Source of the DNA: Zhongshania aquimaris
GTDB lineage: Bacteria; Pseudomonadota; Gammaproteobacteria; Pseudomonadales; Spongiibacteraceae
DNA length: 64,000 nucleotides
Direction of reading: 5' to 3'
NCBI RefSeq assembly: GCF_019312595.1
Contig: NZ_JAHWDQ010000003.1
Coordinates: 310,001 to 374,000, forward strand
Below, piece by piece: positions 26,231 to 35,004 of this stretch (position 1 is its first letter; each line of letters opens with the position of its first letter). Under the pieces are notes generated by a model, which was not told the DNA's origin, made no database searches, and saw nothing but the letters and a program-made list of their open reading frames with translations. The translations under genes were made by a program, and so were the position numbers.

Positions 26231-26968
26231 ATGCGTATCACAACAGTGTTAACTGTAGCAGGTGCTTTTCTAATATTTGCGTCACCCGCGATGGCAAGGT
26301 CCATTGCCTGCCCATCTGGGCCTCTACACGCAGAGATCATAGACCCACCTACTGGATGGTCCCCAGTTAAAGACTCAGGCGCATTTTCAGCTGCCCTCGT
26401 AGAAGGCGTCGGCGCCAATCTCGCACTGATCTGTGAATATGGCGAAGCCGGACGAGTTACCTCAGAGCCACCACCTGGTGAACGTGTTTGTCGGGTTTCC
26501 GGTACAGGTTTTGACTGTCGCCGACCTGTAAATACCGATGAGCTAGGACCACCAGTGGGAACACTGCAATTAGTAGAGGGTGACACTGTCGATCTCGACG
26601 TCGCACCACCACGTAAAACCATTAAATTTTCACTAACAACTAAATCGACGTCATTTACAAAGTCTATCGACTTCATATTCGCAAATTTCGTAAATACAGT
26701 AGACCAACCCGGCTATGATCTGGAGAGTAGTTCACGCGCCTCGCCATTCGTTCGTAGATTCCCCCAATCCAACGAATGTCCGTTTGGTGGTACAACGTCA
26801 ACTGGCGTCTATTTCCCACTAATCGACCCCAATACACGAAACATCCAGACCGGCCCCATGTTTGCTTGCGTAACGACGTCGTCAGGGAAATGGTATTTAA
26901 CCCAGCTCACCAAAATTTCACGCAGCCATAATAAAACACGCGCAACATTAACGTGGTGGCGATTCTAA
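26231..26968 (+). CDS. exported hypothetical protein
   Basis: 245 aa with a signal peptide (MRITTVLTVAGAFLIFASPAMA, cleavage after AMA). GAGAGGAG lies 6-12 nt before the ATG. The mature protein is beta-rich with six or so Cys (IACPSG, LICEYGE, RVCRVSGTGFDCRR, NECPFGG, FACVTTS) and ends in a tryptophan/arginine stretch ATLTWWRF, reminiscent of terminal outer-membrane or secretion signals but not diagnostic. No family recognised. Own transcription unit ending at the terminator at 26988. Confidence 0.72.
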   Translation: MRITTVLTVAGAFLIFASPAMARSIACPSGPLHAEIIDPPTGWSPVKDSGAFSAALVEGVGANLALICEYGEAGRVTSEPPPGERVCRVSGTGFDCRRPVNTDELGPPVGTLQLVEGDTVDLDVAPPRKTIKFSLTTKSTSFTKSIDFIFANFVNTVDQPGYDLESSSRASPFVRRFPQSNECPFGGTTSTGVYFPLIDPNTRNIQTGPMFACVTTSSGKWYLTQLTKISRSHNKTRATLTWWRF

Positions 26969-26987
26969 TAATTGCTAAATAAGTTAG

Positions 26988-27010
26988 GCCGGCTTAAACA
27001 GTCGGCTTTT
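26988..27010 (+). terminator. rho-independent terminator
   Basis: GCCGGCT-TAAAC-AGTCGGC (7 bp, one G-U) followed by TTTTCC, 20 nt after the stop of the 26231 gene. Confidence 0.7.
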
Positions 27011-27257
27011 CCAAAATACACAAGCATATCAGCGTGTCAAAATTGTGTAAGCGGCAGTAAATATAAGATCAATAATATATAGAGTCACTGTTTCATCGTT
27101 AGCATTGCAATACAAATAATATCGACGCATGCCTTCGATTTAATCACTATCGCACCCCGTTACCCTGAACATTTAAATAAATCGCTTAGCTGAAATAGTG
27201 TTAGCCACATTAAGTTCGATTCAGGGGTGATTCAGCTTTGAAAATATATCATTGAGT
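27011..27257. other. AT-rich intergenic region upstream of leader copy B
   Basis: No gene seen. Contains GATTCAGG (about 27218) as in front of leader copy A, so the promoter region may also be duplicated. Confidence 0.4.
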
Positions 27258-27388
27258 TTAACTTGTTACAGAGGAGCGCTGGTAAGAAGGGACTCTAAAA
27301 ACAAGGAAGAAGTGTTGTAGTAGTTATAAACAAGTCGGCATACAAACCGAAAAATTACGCAATCAACAAGATCTAAGGAGCTTCAAAA
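27258..27388 (+). promoter_or_regulatory. duplicated structured 5' leader, copy B
   Basis: Second copy of the leader described at 23501-23627. TCGG (27335-27338) pairs with CCGA (27347-27350) around an 8-nt loop at the position of the copy A hairpin, with different bases, which suggests selection on pairing. The frame that is open in copy A is closed here by TAA just before GGAGCTTC, so the element is not a coding extension. Confidence 0.6.
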
Positions 27389-29260
27389 ATGAAAACATCA
27401 ATTCATATCGCAAAACACGCGAGCCTACTAACTGTAATGGCGTCAGTTTTAAGTGCACTTTTAACTAGTCCTATTGCTCACGCATCTGGTGAGTATGTAC
27501 TCAGCAAACCAGTAGGGGACGACATGCGCTGTACCAGCGTCAATGGAAACTCTGTTGGAATTCGAGACAGTAGACTCGTCCAGTCCATGGCTAACGTGGT
27601 TTACCGGGCCGGCTCCAACGAGCAGTATCTAGACATCGAAGGTGGAGTGGTCAACTTCTCGGTCTGGGGAAATGTAGACCTCGCCAAGTCGATCACGCTT
27701 TCAGGAATATCAAATGGTCGTGTTGAGGTAATGGACCGTCACGGGGGCGCGGAGAATGCAGCACGCGGATGTGGTGCTATTGGGTCAGTGGACCTAAAGA
27801 TCACAACGCCAAATCTACCGGCCAACCAAGATACTGGAACACTGATATTTAGCTTTAACAGTGGCAGTACTTTTCGTATCCCAGTAAAAGTGTTCCCTTA
27901 TCCCAATAAATTAGCTTTGGGCTGGCCCATCAGCGGCACTTTTAACGGCGAACCTGCAGGTCCGAATATGGAGTGCATGCGCGCTAATGGGGGATGGAGT
28001 GTCGTTCGCGGCGACACACTGGAAATAGGTTTCAACCCTGACGGACCTACGCCTAATTGTCCGCTGTTTCGCGCTAAGTTCTCCGGCCTGCAGGGTGGAC
28101 CGCACGACCTTCACAGCGGAATAGGACTAAAAGACGGCAAAGCGATCACCTCGGCCTCACCCATTCCATCTAACCGTCTCTATGGACCAGTCGCAAGTGG
28201 CGTCAATTACCCCTTCAATCTCCGTGGCCGTCCCAGAGACCAATTCATTGCACGGGACGCAATTACCGGCGAAATTGATGCCATTAACATTAATTTCGAC
28301 GCGGTACGAAATTGGTTTAAGCCACCACGCAACGGCCTAGTTCAGCTTGCCCCACGATTTGATGCGATTGAACAGCAGGTAGTAATTAGTTCATTCAATA
28401 ATGTTGGAGGTCTTGTGCAACCACTCAAAGTTAATATCGTCTTTTCCAAGGCGCAAGCCAAAAGCAATTTGACCGCTACATTCGCCGCCTTTGTAAAGGA
28501 CTGCAAGCAGCGGGTAGTGCAGGTCACAGACCAGTCAACAAGTGGCCTGCAAATCACAGACCGCGTCTTCGGATTCGGTGACAGATCATCTCAAAGTCTG
28601 GGCAACTCAACCAGCACAAGCCATACCTACGCAAGTGATGGAAGTTATGTCATTGAGCTCACAGTTGCAGACAGCGGCGGCAATACCAAAACCGCGACGA
28701 AACAGATCACCGTCAACTCCCAGTCCTGCGGCAGTAGCACTACAACCCCGCCGCCACCACTAACTGGCGGCAGCAAGAATATGCCGAACATCCACCCACA
28801 TGTTCCTCCACTACAAGTTTATCTGCGCCGAATTGACGAGCTGAACGGCAACATAATGATTAACAACAGCTTTTGCACCGCACTTGGCAAAAGTAACGCC
28901 GGCGAAGTAGATGTACCACCAATCCAATGGGGCGCGTCCTCGGCTGGAGCGTCGGCACCCAGTGTGCGTGTCGAGTTACGCGACGATGCGAGTAATAACT
29001 TGATTTCAAGTTTCGATACAGCTCCCCTTGTAGGCAATGGCGCCGCCGATATGCGAACTAACTATGTCGGACGCCCAAGCCGTATCAATGTGGTCAAACT
29101 GCCAGGGAGGAAAGGCGAAGTTGCTTGCTTCATCGACAGCAAATTCGGCAAACCGAAGCTTGATCCAAACCGCTTCCTGATAAGGGTAGATACGCTAAAT
29201 CGCGTCAGCGAAGGCCCAGATTCGGTCGGCGCAGAAAGCGACAACGAGCTGCGGTTCTAA
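27389..29260 (+). CDS. exported multidomain protein with PKD domain
   Basis: 623 aa with a signal peptide (SVLSALLTSPIAHA-S, about residue 32). N-terminal beta domain (about 35-175) paralogous to that of the 24596 protein, ending PVKVFPYPNKLAL. A second unrecognised region spans 175-365. A PKD domain lies at about 370-443 (DQSTSGLQITDRVFGFGD, then TSHTYASDGSYVIELTVADSGG), then a TTTPPPP linker and a C-terminal domain with two Cys. PKD domains mediate binding at the cell surface, so an extracellular or outer-surface role is likely. Leader copy B precedes it and a hairpin terminator follows. Confidence 0.78.
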   Translation: MKTSIHIAKHASLLTVMASVLSALLTSPIAHASGEYVLSKPVGDDMRCTSVNGNSVGIRDSRLVQSMANVVYRAGSNEQYLDIEGGVVNFSVWGNVDLAKSITLSGISNGRVEVMDRHGGAENAARGCGAIGSVDLKITTPNLPANQDTGTLIFSFNSGSTFRIPVKVFPYPNKLALGWPISGTFNGEPAGPNMECMRANGGWSVVRGDTLEIGFNPDGPTPNCPLFRAKFSGLQGGPHDLHSGIGLKDGKAITSASPIPSNRLYGPVASGVNYPFNLRGRPRDQFIARDAITGEIDAININFDAVRNWFKPPRNGLVQLAPRFDAIEQQVVISSFNNVGGLVQPLKVNIVFSKAQAKSNLTATFAAFVKDCKQRVVQVTDQSTSGLQITDRVFGFGDRSSQSLGNSTSTSHTYASDGSYVIELTVADSGGNTKTATKQITVNSQSCGSSTTTPPPPLTGGSKNMPNIHPHVPPLQVYLRRIDELNGNIMINNSFCTALGKSNAGEVDVPPIQWGASSAGASAPSVRVELRDDASNNLISSFDTAPLVGNGAADMRTNYVGRPSRINVVKLPGRKGEVACFIDSKFGKPKLDPNRFLIRVDTLNRVSEGPDSVGAESDNELRF

Positions 29261-29314
29261 TCTGCCTAGGTATTCCACGTCAAGGAACATCTATGATGAA
29301 TCAACGCTAGAAAT

Positions 29315-29344
29315 AAAGGGCGCCGAGGAAACTCCGCGCCCTTT
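29315..29344 (+). terminator. hairpin terminator after the PKD protein gene
   Basis: AAAGGGCGC ... GCGCCCTTT, a perfect 9-bp stem, with an inner GAG-GAAA-CTC hairpin; only a short T-tract (TTTAAC) follows. Confidence 0.65.
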
Positions 29345-29638
29345 AACATTTCTGCGACTCATTCTATATTGAGGGCGTCGCGCAATCACTACTCGACTAT
29401 CGTCGTCCTCCTTTCTCCAAACAAGGTCTTCGATATCATGCACGTGGCGAGGTAATACACTCTGCAAACTTTAAAACCGTCGTTTGCGTGGCATAGTTTG
29501 AGTAGTTTTTCTGTTAAAAGGCAGTTTATACTCACTTAGCTTAGCTTCATAAGCAAAGGACTAAACGACTTATGTCGAATGGATGTTGGCGGTAAACAAC
29601 AGCGACACCTAACAATCAATAAAATGAGGCATTACCCC
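29345..29638. other. intergenic region upstream of the secretin-lipoprotein gene
   Basis: About 290 bp with no gene. Presumably contains the promoter; TTTATACT at about 29525 is a possible -10 region. Nothing else recognised. Confidence 0.35.
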
Positions 29639-31393
29639 GTGAAAGGCACTCATCTACTATCTACTCCCCTCCCCTTGTGGCGTGCGATTAGAACAACTGC
29701 AATCACTGCAGCAACGACCGGTTTACTGCTGGCTTGTGCACAGACCCCCGCCGTTCCAGAATCAAGTTTTACGATCCAGGACTGGCTTAACAACGGCCGT
29801 AAAGCCGCTGAAAATCAAGACTGGGCCACCGCCCAAACTGCTTTCGCCAATGCCCTAAAAGCAGACCTTTCAAACGGCTATTTGCAAACCCTTAATGGCC
29901 TCGCTTACGACCAACTCAGCTACGACGATATAAGCCAAGCAGAATTTGCCCAAGTTGCCTATGACAATGCCCAAGATCTAGCCCCCGGCCAATACTGGGT
30001 TTCATTAATGCAAGGTTTTCTGGCCTTAAGACGCAATGAGCCCGCCGCCGCGATTCCACATTTCACCCGCGCCGCAATGGATGAAGAGGCACAATGGGAA
30101 GCGGCTTACGGGTTAGGGGTTGCCGCTTACTATACCGGCGATTTAATGTTGGCCGAAGCCTCCGTGCGTGAAGCGCTGCGTCATCAAGCAGACCGCCCTG
30201 AGGTTATTCGCCTATCGGCGCTCGTTCGCGCCGCCTCTGGAAACGAAGAAGCGCTAAATGAAGTGGGCCGCTACGCGAAATTAACCACTGATCAAGCTGA
30301 CGCCGCCTGGTTGCAACAGCGCGTAGAACATTTACTCAGAAACACATTATTCCAAGAGTCGGAAGCCGCCATAGCACTAGCGCAATATAACGGTGGAAAC
30401 GCTGACACTAGCGTAAGCGCAAACGAGACTGAAAATTACGCGGGCCTATATGAAAATTCGCCTCCTCAGATTTCGGTAGACGTCACCATCATTCTGTCAT
30501 CGGTGTCAAAAAGTCAGCGGCGCGGCATTAACTTATTAGATGCCCTTAGCGCAACCTACTCGCTCGACCGAAGCTATTCTAAAACCACCCAGGAACAAAC
30601 CGGCGCCGCCCCATTTAGCTCCGCAGTAAAAACCATCACACGTAATATTGGTATTCCGCAAATCAATTACAACCTAAATTTATTCAATAATTCAGGTCAG
30701 TATTACAGTGTGCTTGCTAGGCCCTCGCTGACCGCTTACTTAAACGAAACCTCAGATTTTTTTGCGGGACGTACAATCAATGTCAGTGTTAACGGGATAC
30801 AGTCGGGCAATATTATCCCCATTGATATCGGTGTATCGCTGACCGTCACACCGCAATCGATTACTACCGACAACACTATAATTCGCGTTGCCGCTAATCG
30901 CTCCTTCCTTTCCGCCAATGAGATTGGTCAATTTAGGGAATCGCTAACCACCTTCAAGCAACAAGTCTCGGCTATGGCCGATATTAAATTTGGTCAAACA
31001 CTAATTTTGTCAGCCTTATCTGAAACGGTACGAGACGAATCAAACTCCAAAGTGCCACTTCTTGGCGATGTACCGATATTGTCGACCTTTACCAAAGAAA
31101 AAAATGTAGCAGAGCGGGAGGAGTCGATATTGATTTTAGTCACACCGCAACGACCAAGCGTGGCGAATCTCAATATTCAAGCCCTGCGCAGTGACGAGAC
31201 CAAGCGCTTGATACGATTTTGGGAGAGTATGGCTGATCCGACCAGCAATGTTGGTGACATTATAAAAAGGCTTGAAAAGATGCCTATCTTCCGCGAGGCT
31301 CAAAAAGCTGACATTTCCTATAAACTTCCCGAAGAAAAGCACATTGTGAAACGCGCATTGGACTCGACCTACCGTCTTGCGACAAGTTTATAG
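29639..31393 (+). CDS. lipoprotein with TPR-like region and C-terminal secretin domain
   Basis: 584 aa from the GTG at 29639 (GAGG 9 nt upstream); ATGs at 29579 and 29624 are in frame but lack a site. Lipobox LLACAQ shows export and lipidation. Residues about 40-240 are TPR-like helical repeats (AENQDWATAQTAFANALKADLSNGYL and similar). Residues about 270-510 are a secretin domain: ARPSLTAYLNETSDFFAGRTI, and VPLLGDVPILSTFTKEKN before EESILILVTPQ, the signature of GspD/PilQ-type outer-membrane channels. No N0/N1 domains are evident. No ATPase or pseudopilin genes are nearby, so it is an orphan channel candidate. Confidence 0.82.
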   Translation: MKGTHLLSTPLPLWRAIRTTAITAATTGLLLACAQTPAVPESSFTIQDWLNNGRKAAENQDWATAQTAFANALKADLSNGYLQTLNGLAYDQLSYDDISQAEFAQVAYDNAQDLAPGQYWVSLMQGFLALRRNEPAAAIPHFTRAAMDEEAQWEAAYGLGVAAYYTGDLMLAEASVREALRHQADRPEVIRLSALVRAASGNEEALNEVGRYAKLTTDQADAAWLQQRVEHLLRNTLFQESEAAIALAQYNGGNADTSVSANETENYAGLYENSPPQISVDVTIILSSVSKSQRRGINLLDALSATYSLDRSYSKTTQEQTGAAPFSSAVKTITRNIGIPQINYNLNLFNNSGQYYSVLARPSLTAYLNETSDFFAGRTINVSVNGIQSGNIIPIDIGVSLTVTPQSITTDNTIIRVAANRSFLSANEIGQFRESLTTFKQQVSAMADIKFGQTLILSALSETVRDESNSKVPLLGDVPILSTFTKEKNVAEREESILILVTPQRPSVANLNIQALRSDETKRLIRFWESMADPTSNVGDIIKRLEKMPIFREAQKADISYKLPEEKHIVKRALDSTYRLATSL

Positions 31394-31403
31394 CGCCCAA
31401 TAT

Positions 31404-31434
31404 ACTGCGCCGCAATTTATAGCGGCGCAGTTTT
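31404..31434 (+). terminator. rho-independent terminator
   Basis: ACTGCGCCGC-8 nt-GCGGCGCAGT followed by TTTTA (counting the last T of the stem), 11 nt after the secretin-lipoprotein stop, in convergent orientation to the crotonase gene. Marks the right end of the accessory block. Confidence 0.85.
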
Positions 31435-31449
31435 ACAAATCCCCCGCAA

Positions 31450-32217
31450 TTACTTACGGAACTGCTTAAAATCTGCTGGGCGTTTCTCCATGATCGCCAC
31501 AACCGCTTCAATATTTTCCGGTGTTCCAGCCAAACGAGACATACCTTCCGCCTCCCCGCCCATTGCAGAGTGAATCGCCGCACGGTGCACACTACGCATT
31601 AATTTTTTGGTTTCCACTAGAGATGGTATGGGCCAATGGGCAATTTCCCGCGCTTTTTCCATCGCGCGTTCCAAGACCGATTCATCGTCGAAGGTCGCAG
31701 TGGCAATCCCTAAATCAACGGCCTTTTCAGCGTTTACCCACTCTGAGGTATACATTAGTTCGGCGGCTTTACGCGCGCCAATAATGGCCTGCAACTGATA
31801 GCTGCTGCCCCACTCCGGCACCAAGCCCAAGGCAGTAAAAGGAAAGCGCAAACGCAAACTACTGCCGACGTACACCACATCGGTATGCAGCAATAAAGTC
31901 GCGCCACCACCCACTGCAACACCGCGGGCCGCGCTGACGACCGGCTTATCGAAGTCCACCAGGGCTTTGGCTGAAATTTCAAATGGATGCTCGCCGTCAG
32001 CCTCTGAAAAATCATTGAGATCAACCCCGGATGAGAAATCTTTTCCTGCACCAGTAATCACGACGCAGGCCACCTTCGGATTGTCACTGGCGGACACCAG
32101 GGCATCTCTAAACGCTAGCCACTGCTCGTTATTGAACGCATTTTTCTTGTTAGGCCGATTTAAAGTCAGCAATAAAACGCCGTCATCATCGAGTTGCTGC
32201 AGTACGGTATCGCTCAT
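31450..32217 (-). CDS. enoyl-CoA hydratase/isomerase (crotonase family)
   Basis: 255 aa. The CoA-binding/oxyanion segments are ITGAGKDFSSGVDLNDF and AARGVAVGGGATLLLHTDVVYVG, followed by the FPFTALGLVPEWGSSYQL block, where the second catalytic acidic residue of hydratases would lie (Glu in PEWGSS). Hydration or isomerisation of an enoyl-CoA in the cytoplasm. Last gene of the minus-strand catabolic run, 20 bp after the nitroreductase gene. Confidence 0.92.
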   Translation of the reverse strand: MSDTVLQQLDDDGVLLLTLNRPNKKNAFNNEQWLAFRDALVSASDNPKVACVVITGAGKDFSSGVDLNDFSEADGEHPFEISAKALVDFDKPVVSAARGVAVGGGATLLLHTDVVYVGSSLRLRFPFTALGLVPEWGSSYQLQAIIGARKAAELMYTSEWVNAEKAVDLGIATATFDDESVLERAMEKAREIAHWPIPSLVETKKLMRSVHRAAIHSAMGGEAEGMSRLAGTPENIEAVVAIMEKRPADFKQFRK

Positions 32218-32236
32218 GGTTATCCTTATATTAGTG

Positions 32237-32914
32237 CTAATTATAGAATGTCACGGTGTCCGCCAAAGCAGCTCTCTCGGTGCGGCAGCCATTGACGGAA
32301 TTTGCGGTATCTTCATGACCAAAGGAAATGCCAAACAATAATTTATTGCTGGAATCAATGTCGAGTTCCTGCCTAACTAAATCACAATTGAAGCTCAGCG
32401 CCGTCTGTGGGCAACTTGCCAAACCATGGGCGCTAAGACTTAGCATAAGCGTCTGGGCATACATGCCCAAGTCGGCAGCTTCACGAAGGCCGAAACCCTC
32501 TGGTAGGAATAAAAAAGCGACATGAGGTGCGCCAAAGAATTCATAATTTTTCATGAACTGCTCATTGCGCGCCACTTTATTGTCACGGGTAATCCCCATG
32601 GCATCGTACAAATCAGCCGCGGCCTTATATTGACGCTCTTTGTACACACCCTCGTATTTACCATCGTAAGGGAAATCCATAGTCCATTCGCCGGCACTAA
32701 ACGCCGTTGGAATCTTGCCACGCAGATTCTCTATACTTGTACCGCTCGCCACCGCAATCTGCCAAGGCTGAGTATTGCAGTTAGATGGCGCGCGCTGTGC
32801 GAGTGTGAATATCGATTCTAAAACTGACTGTGTAAGAGGCTCCGGCAAAAATGCGCGTACCGAACGGCGCGCATTAACAAGGTCACTAAACACTTCTAAG
32901 GTTTTGCTCATCAT
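32237..32914 (-). CDS. nitroreductase family oxidoreductase
   Basis: 225 aa, FMN-dependent fold of the NfsB/nitroreductase family. N-terminal FMN-phosphate motif NARRSVRAFLPEPL, then AQRAPSNCNTQPWQIAVA, and the C-terminal CPQTALSFNCDLVRQEL and LLFGISFGHED. Starts MMSK at 32914 or MSK at 32911. Its 3' side and 5' side are tight to the crotonase and CaiB/BaiF genes. Members in such clusters may reduce enoyl or enone intermediates; that is inference. Confidence 0.9.
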   Translation of the reverse strand: MMSKTLEVFSDLVNARRSVRAFLPEPLTQSVLESIFTLAQRAPSNCNTQPWQIAVASGTSIENLRGKIPTAFSAGEWTMDFPYDGKYEGVYKERQYKAAADLYDAMGITRDNKVARNEQFMKNYEFFGAPHVAFLFLPEGFGLREAADLGMYAQTLMLSLSAHGLASCPQTALSFNCDLVRQELDIDSSNKLLFGISFGHEDTANSVNGCRTERAALADTVTFYN

Positions 32915-32915
32915 C

Positions 32916-34067
32916 TCAATCCGTTTGTTTAATTACACCGCTATTCAAAAACTGCGTTATTGCATCGTCATCCCACCCCAAACCAGCCATTATAGACACG
33001 GTGTCAGCGCCTTCTGCGACTGGAGAATGCTGAATCTCACCCGGTGTGCGGGAAAACCGCGGCGCTGGAGCGGACTGCAAAACATTGTCTCGACGGACAA
33101 GATTTTTCCTAACCGCATTGTGAGCATAGTGCTCAGCCTCATCCATATCTAATATCGGCGCAACGCAGGCATCACTTCCCTCGAACAAGGCGGCCCATTC
33201 ATCCCGCGTTTTTTCTAACAGCCGCGCCGCCATTTGCGCGCGCCGCGCCGGCCACTGCGCCTTGTCCATTTGAGCAAAATAATCGCTGCCACCAAAATCC
33301 AAACCTAGAATATCGAGCAACTGCGCGTAAAAATGCGGCTCAATAGCGCCCACAGAAATAGAGCGACCATCTTTACATAAATAGCTTCGATAAAACGGCG
33401 CACCGCCATCCAATAAGTTTTGCTCGCGTTCCATGTCCCAATACTGAATGCCCTTTAAGCCGTAAATGGTACTCAGCAAACTCACGGTGCCGTCGCATAT
33501 TGCCGCATCCACTACCTGACCAAACCCAGACTGCTTGCGTTCATGCAATGCCGCTAGCACACCCAATAACAAAAACATCGAGCCACCACCCAAATCGCCG
33601 ATGACGTTTAAGGGGGTTGGTGGCGCCTCACCTGCCGTGCCAAAGCTATCTAATAGCCCTGTTATCGCAATGTAATTAAGGTCATGGCCCGCCTGTTTAG
33701 CCATCGGGCCGTCCTGCCCCCAACCTGTCATCCTGCCGTAGACTAAAGCAGGATTACGTTGCGCACAGATATCAGGCCCCAAACCTAATTTTTCCATTAC
33801 ACCGGGGCGAAAGCACTCTATAAGGACATCGGCAGATTCAAGTAACTGCAAAACGACCTCGACGCCCTCTGGGCTTTTTAGATTTACCGCAATGGATTTG
33901 CGTCCCCGCGCGGTCACGTCTCCCGGATGGGCGCCTAGACCACCACCACTCACGCGATCGATGCGAATCACTTCGGCGCCGAGGTCAGATAACAACATAC
34001 AGGCATAAGGTGCAGGACCGATGCCTGCCATTTCGATAATGCGTAAACCGCTCAGCGGACCGGACAT
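32916..34067 (-). CDS. CaiB/BaiF CoA-transferase family (alpha-methylacyl-CoA racemase-like)
   Basis: 383 aa from the ATG at 34067 (MSGPLSGLRIIEMAGIGPAP); an upstream in-frame ATG at 34100 would add 11 unrelated residues. The motifs GIGPAPYACMLLSDLGAEVIRIDR, KGRKSIAVNLKSPEG-like (RGRKSIAVNLKSPEGVEVV) and YGRMTGWGQDGPMAKQAGHDLNYIA are those of alpha-methylacyl-CoA racemases, which epimerise 2-methyl branched acyl-CoA before beta-oxidation. The catalytic Asp is present in GHDLNYIA. It fits the sterol/isoprenoid side-chain theme of the cluster. A strong hairpin precedes it at 34112-34147. Confidence 0.92.
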   Translation of the reverse strand: MSGPLSGLRIIEMAGIGPAPYACMLLSDLGAEVIRIDRVSGGGLGAHPGDVTARGRKSIAVNLKSPEGVEVVLQLLESADVLIECFRPGVMEKLGLGPDICAQRNPALVYGRMTGWGQDGPMAKQAGHDLNYIAITGLLDSFGTAGEAPPTPLNVIGDLGGGSMFLLLGVLAALHERKQSGFGQVVDAAICDGTVSLLSTIYGLKGIQYWDMEREQNLLDGGAPFYRSYLCKDGRSISVGAIEPHFYAQLLDILGLDFGGSDYFAQMDKAQWPARRAQMAARLLEKTRDEWAALFEGSDACVAPILDMDEAEHYAHNAVRKNLVRRDNVLQSAPAPRFSRTPGEIQHSPVAEGADTVSIMAGLGWDDDAITQFLNSGVIKQTD

Positions 34068-34111
34068 GGCGTTACTCTCTGAATAAGCGGAGTGAGTCAA
34101 ACAAGGAAGGA

Positions 34112-34147
34112 GCGCAACGGCAGTTCAGAACCTGAACCCCGTTGCGC
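34112..34147 (-). terminator. strong intergenic hairpin inside the catabolic run
   Basis: Outer stem GCGCAACGG / CCGTTGCGC (9 bp perfect) with an inner stem GTTCAG / CTGAAC. Lies between the crotonase stop and the racemase-like start on the minus strand. No T-run, so it could be an attenuator, a processing site or an inefficient terminator. Confidence 0.5.
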
Positions 34148-34158
34148 GACAAGAAGAT

Positions 34159-34980
34159 TTACTCGCCGGTAAATACCGCAGGTCGTTTTTCTTTGAAGGC
34201 GCGCATGCCTTCTTTCGCGTCTTTAGAGCCAAATACCGGACCTGCCAATATATCCGATTTTTGCATCGCGTCGTCTTCGGCTAAATGCTCGGTGTGCTCA
34301 CGCAATGAGCGCACCACGGCTTTAACAGCCAAGGGACCATTTGCACAGATTTTAGCCGCTAATTTTTTAGCCTCTACTAGGGTTTCACCCTTGGGCACCA
34401 CGCGATTGATCAAGCCGAATTCCAAGGCTTGCTGCGCAGTGACGTGCTCGCCCAACAATAGAATCTCGGCAGCTAGGCAGTACGGAATCTGCTTGCGCAA
34501 GCGAATGGTAGAACCGGACATAGGATACAAACCGCGCGCCACTTCCGTTACACCAAAAATGGCGTCTTCAGCGGCAACCCGAATATCCGTGCCCTGCAAT
34601 ATCTCAGTACCGCCAGCCAATGCATAGCCTTCCACCGCTAGCAATAGCGGCTTGCAGGGACGATTCTCGCGAAGTAGGGCCTGCCAATGAATATTTGGCA
34701 CCGTGCCCATCAAGTCCATAAATTCTTGAGTAGTACCTTGATCACCATCCGGACCGACTTTCAAATCCATACCCGCGCAAAACGTATCGCCATTGGCGGT
34801 AAGAATAGCGCAGTACAAATTGTCATCTTCGTCCAATAAGCGCCACGCCTTATACAAGCCCAATAGCATTTCTGGATTAAAGGCATTTTTCGCTTCTGGT
34901 CGATTAAGCGTGACAATCAAGACATTGCCTTCTTGTTCAACAATACACGTCTTCGTGCTGATGGCTAATTCGGTTGCCAT
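34159..34980 (-). CDS. enoyl-CoA hydratase/crotonase family protein
   Basis: 273 aa. Oxyanion-hole segments GDTFCAGMDLKVGPDGD and AVEGYALAGGTEILQGTDIRVA; the second catalytic region is GVTEVARGLYPMSGSTIRL. It resembles the hydratases found with sterol side-chain genes in actinobacteria, but the exact reaction is not readable. 24 bp after the FadD-type gene, so almost certainly one transcript with it. Confidence 0.92.
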   Translation of the reverse strand: MATELAISTKTCIVEQEGNVLIVTLNRPEAKNAFNPEMLLGLYKAWRLLDEDDNLYCAILTANGDTFCAGMDLKVGPDGDQGTTQEFMDLMGTVPNIHWQALLRENRPCKPLLLAVEGYALAGGTEILQGTDIRVAAEDAIFGVTEVARGLYPMSGSTIRLRKQIPYCLAAEILLLGEHVTAQQALEFGLINRVVPKGETLVEAKKLAAKICANGPLAVKAVVRSLREHTEHLAEDDAMQKSDILAGPVFGSKDAKEGMRAFKEKRPAVFTGE

Positions 34981-35004
34981 GGTGTTAACTCCATAAAAAT
35001 TAGT

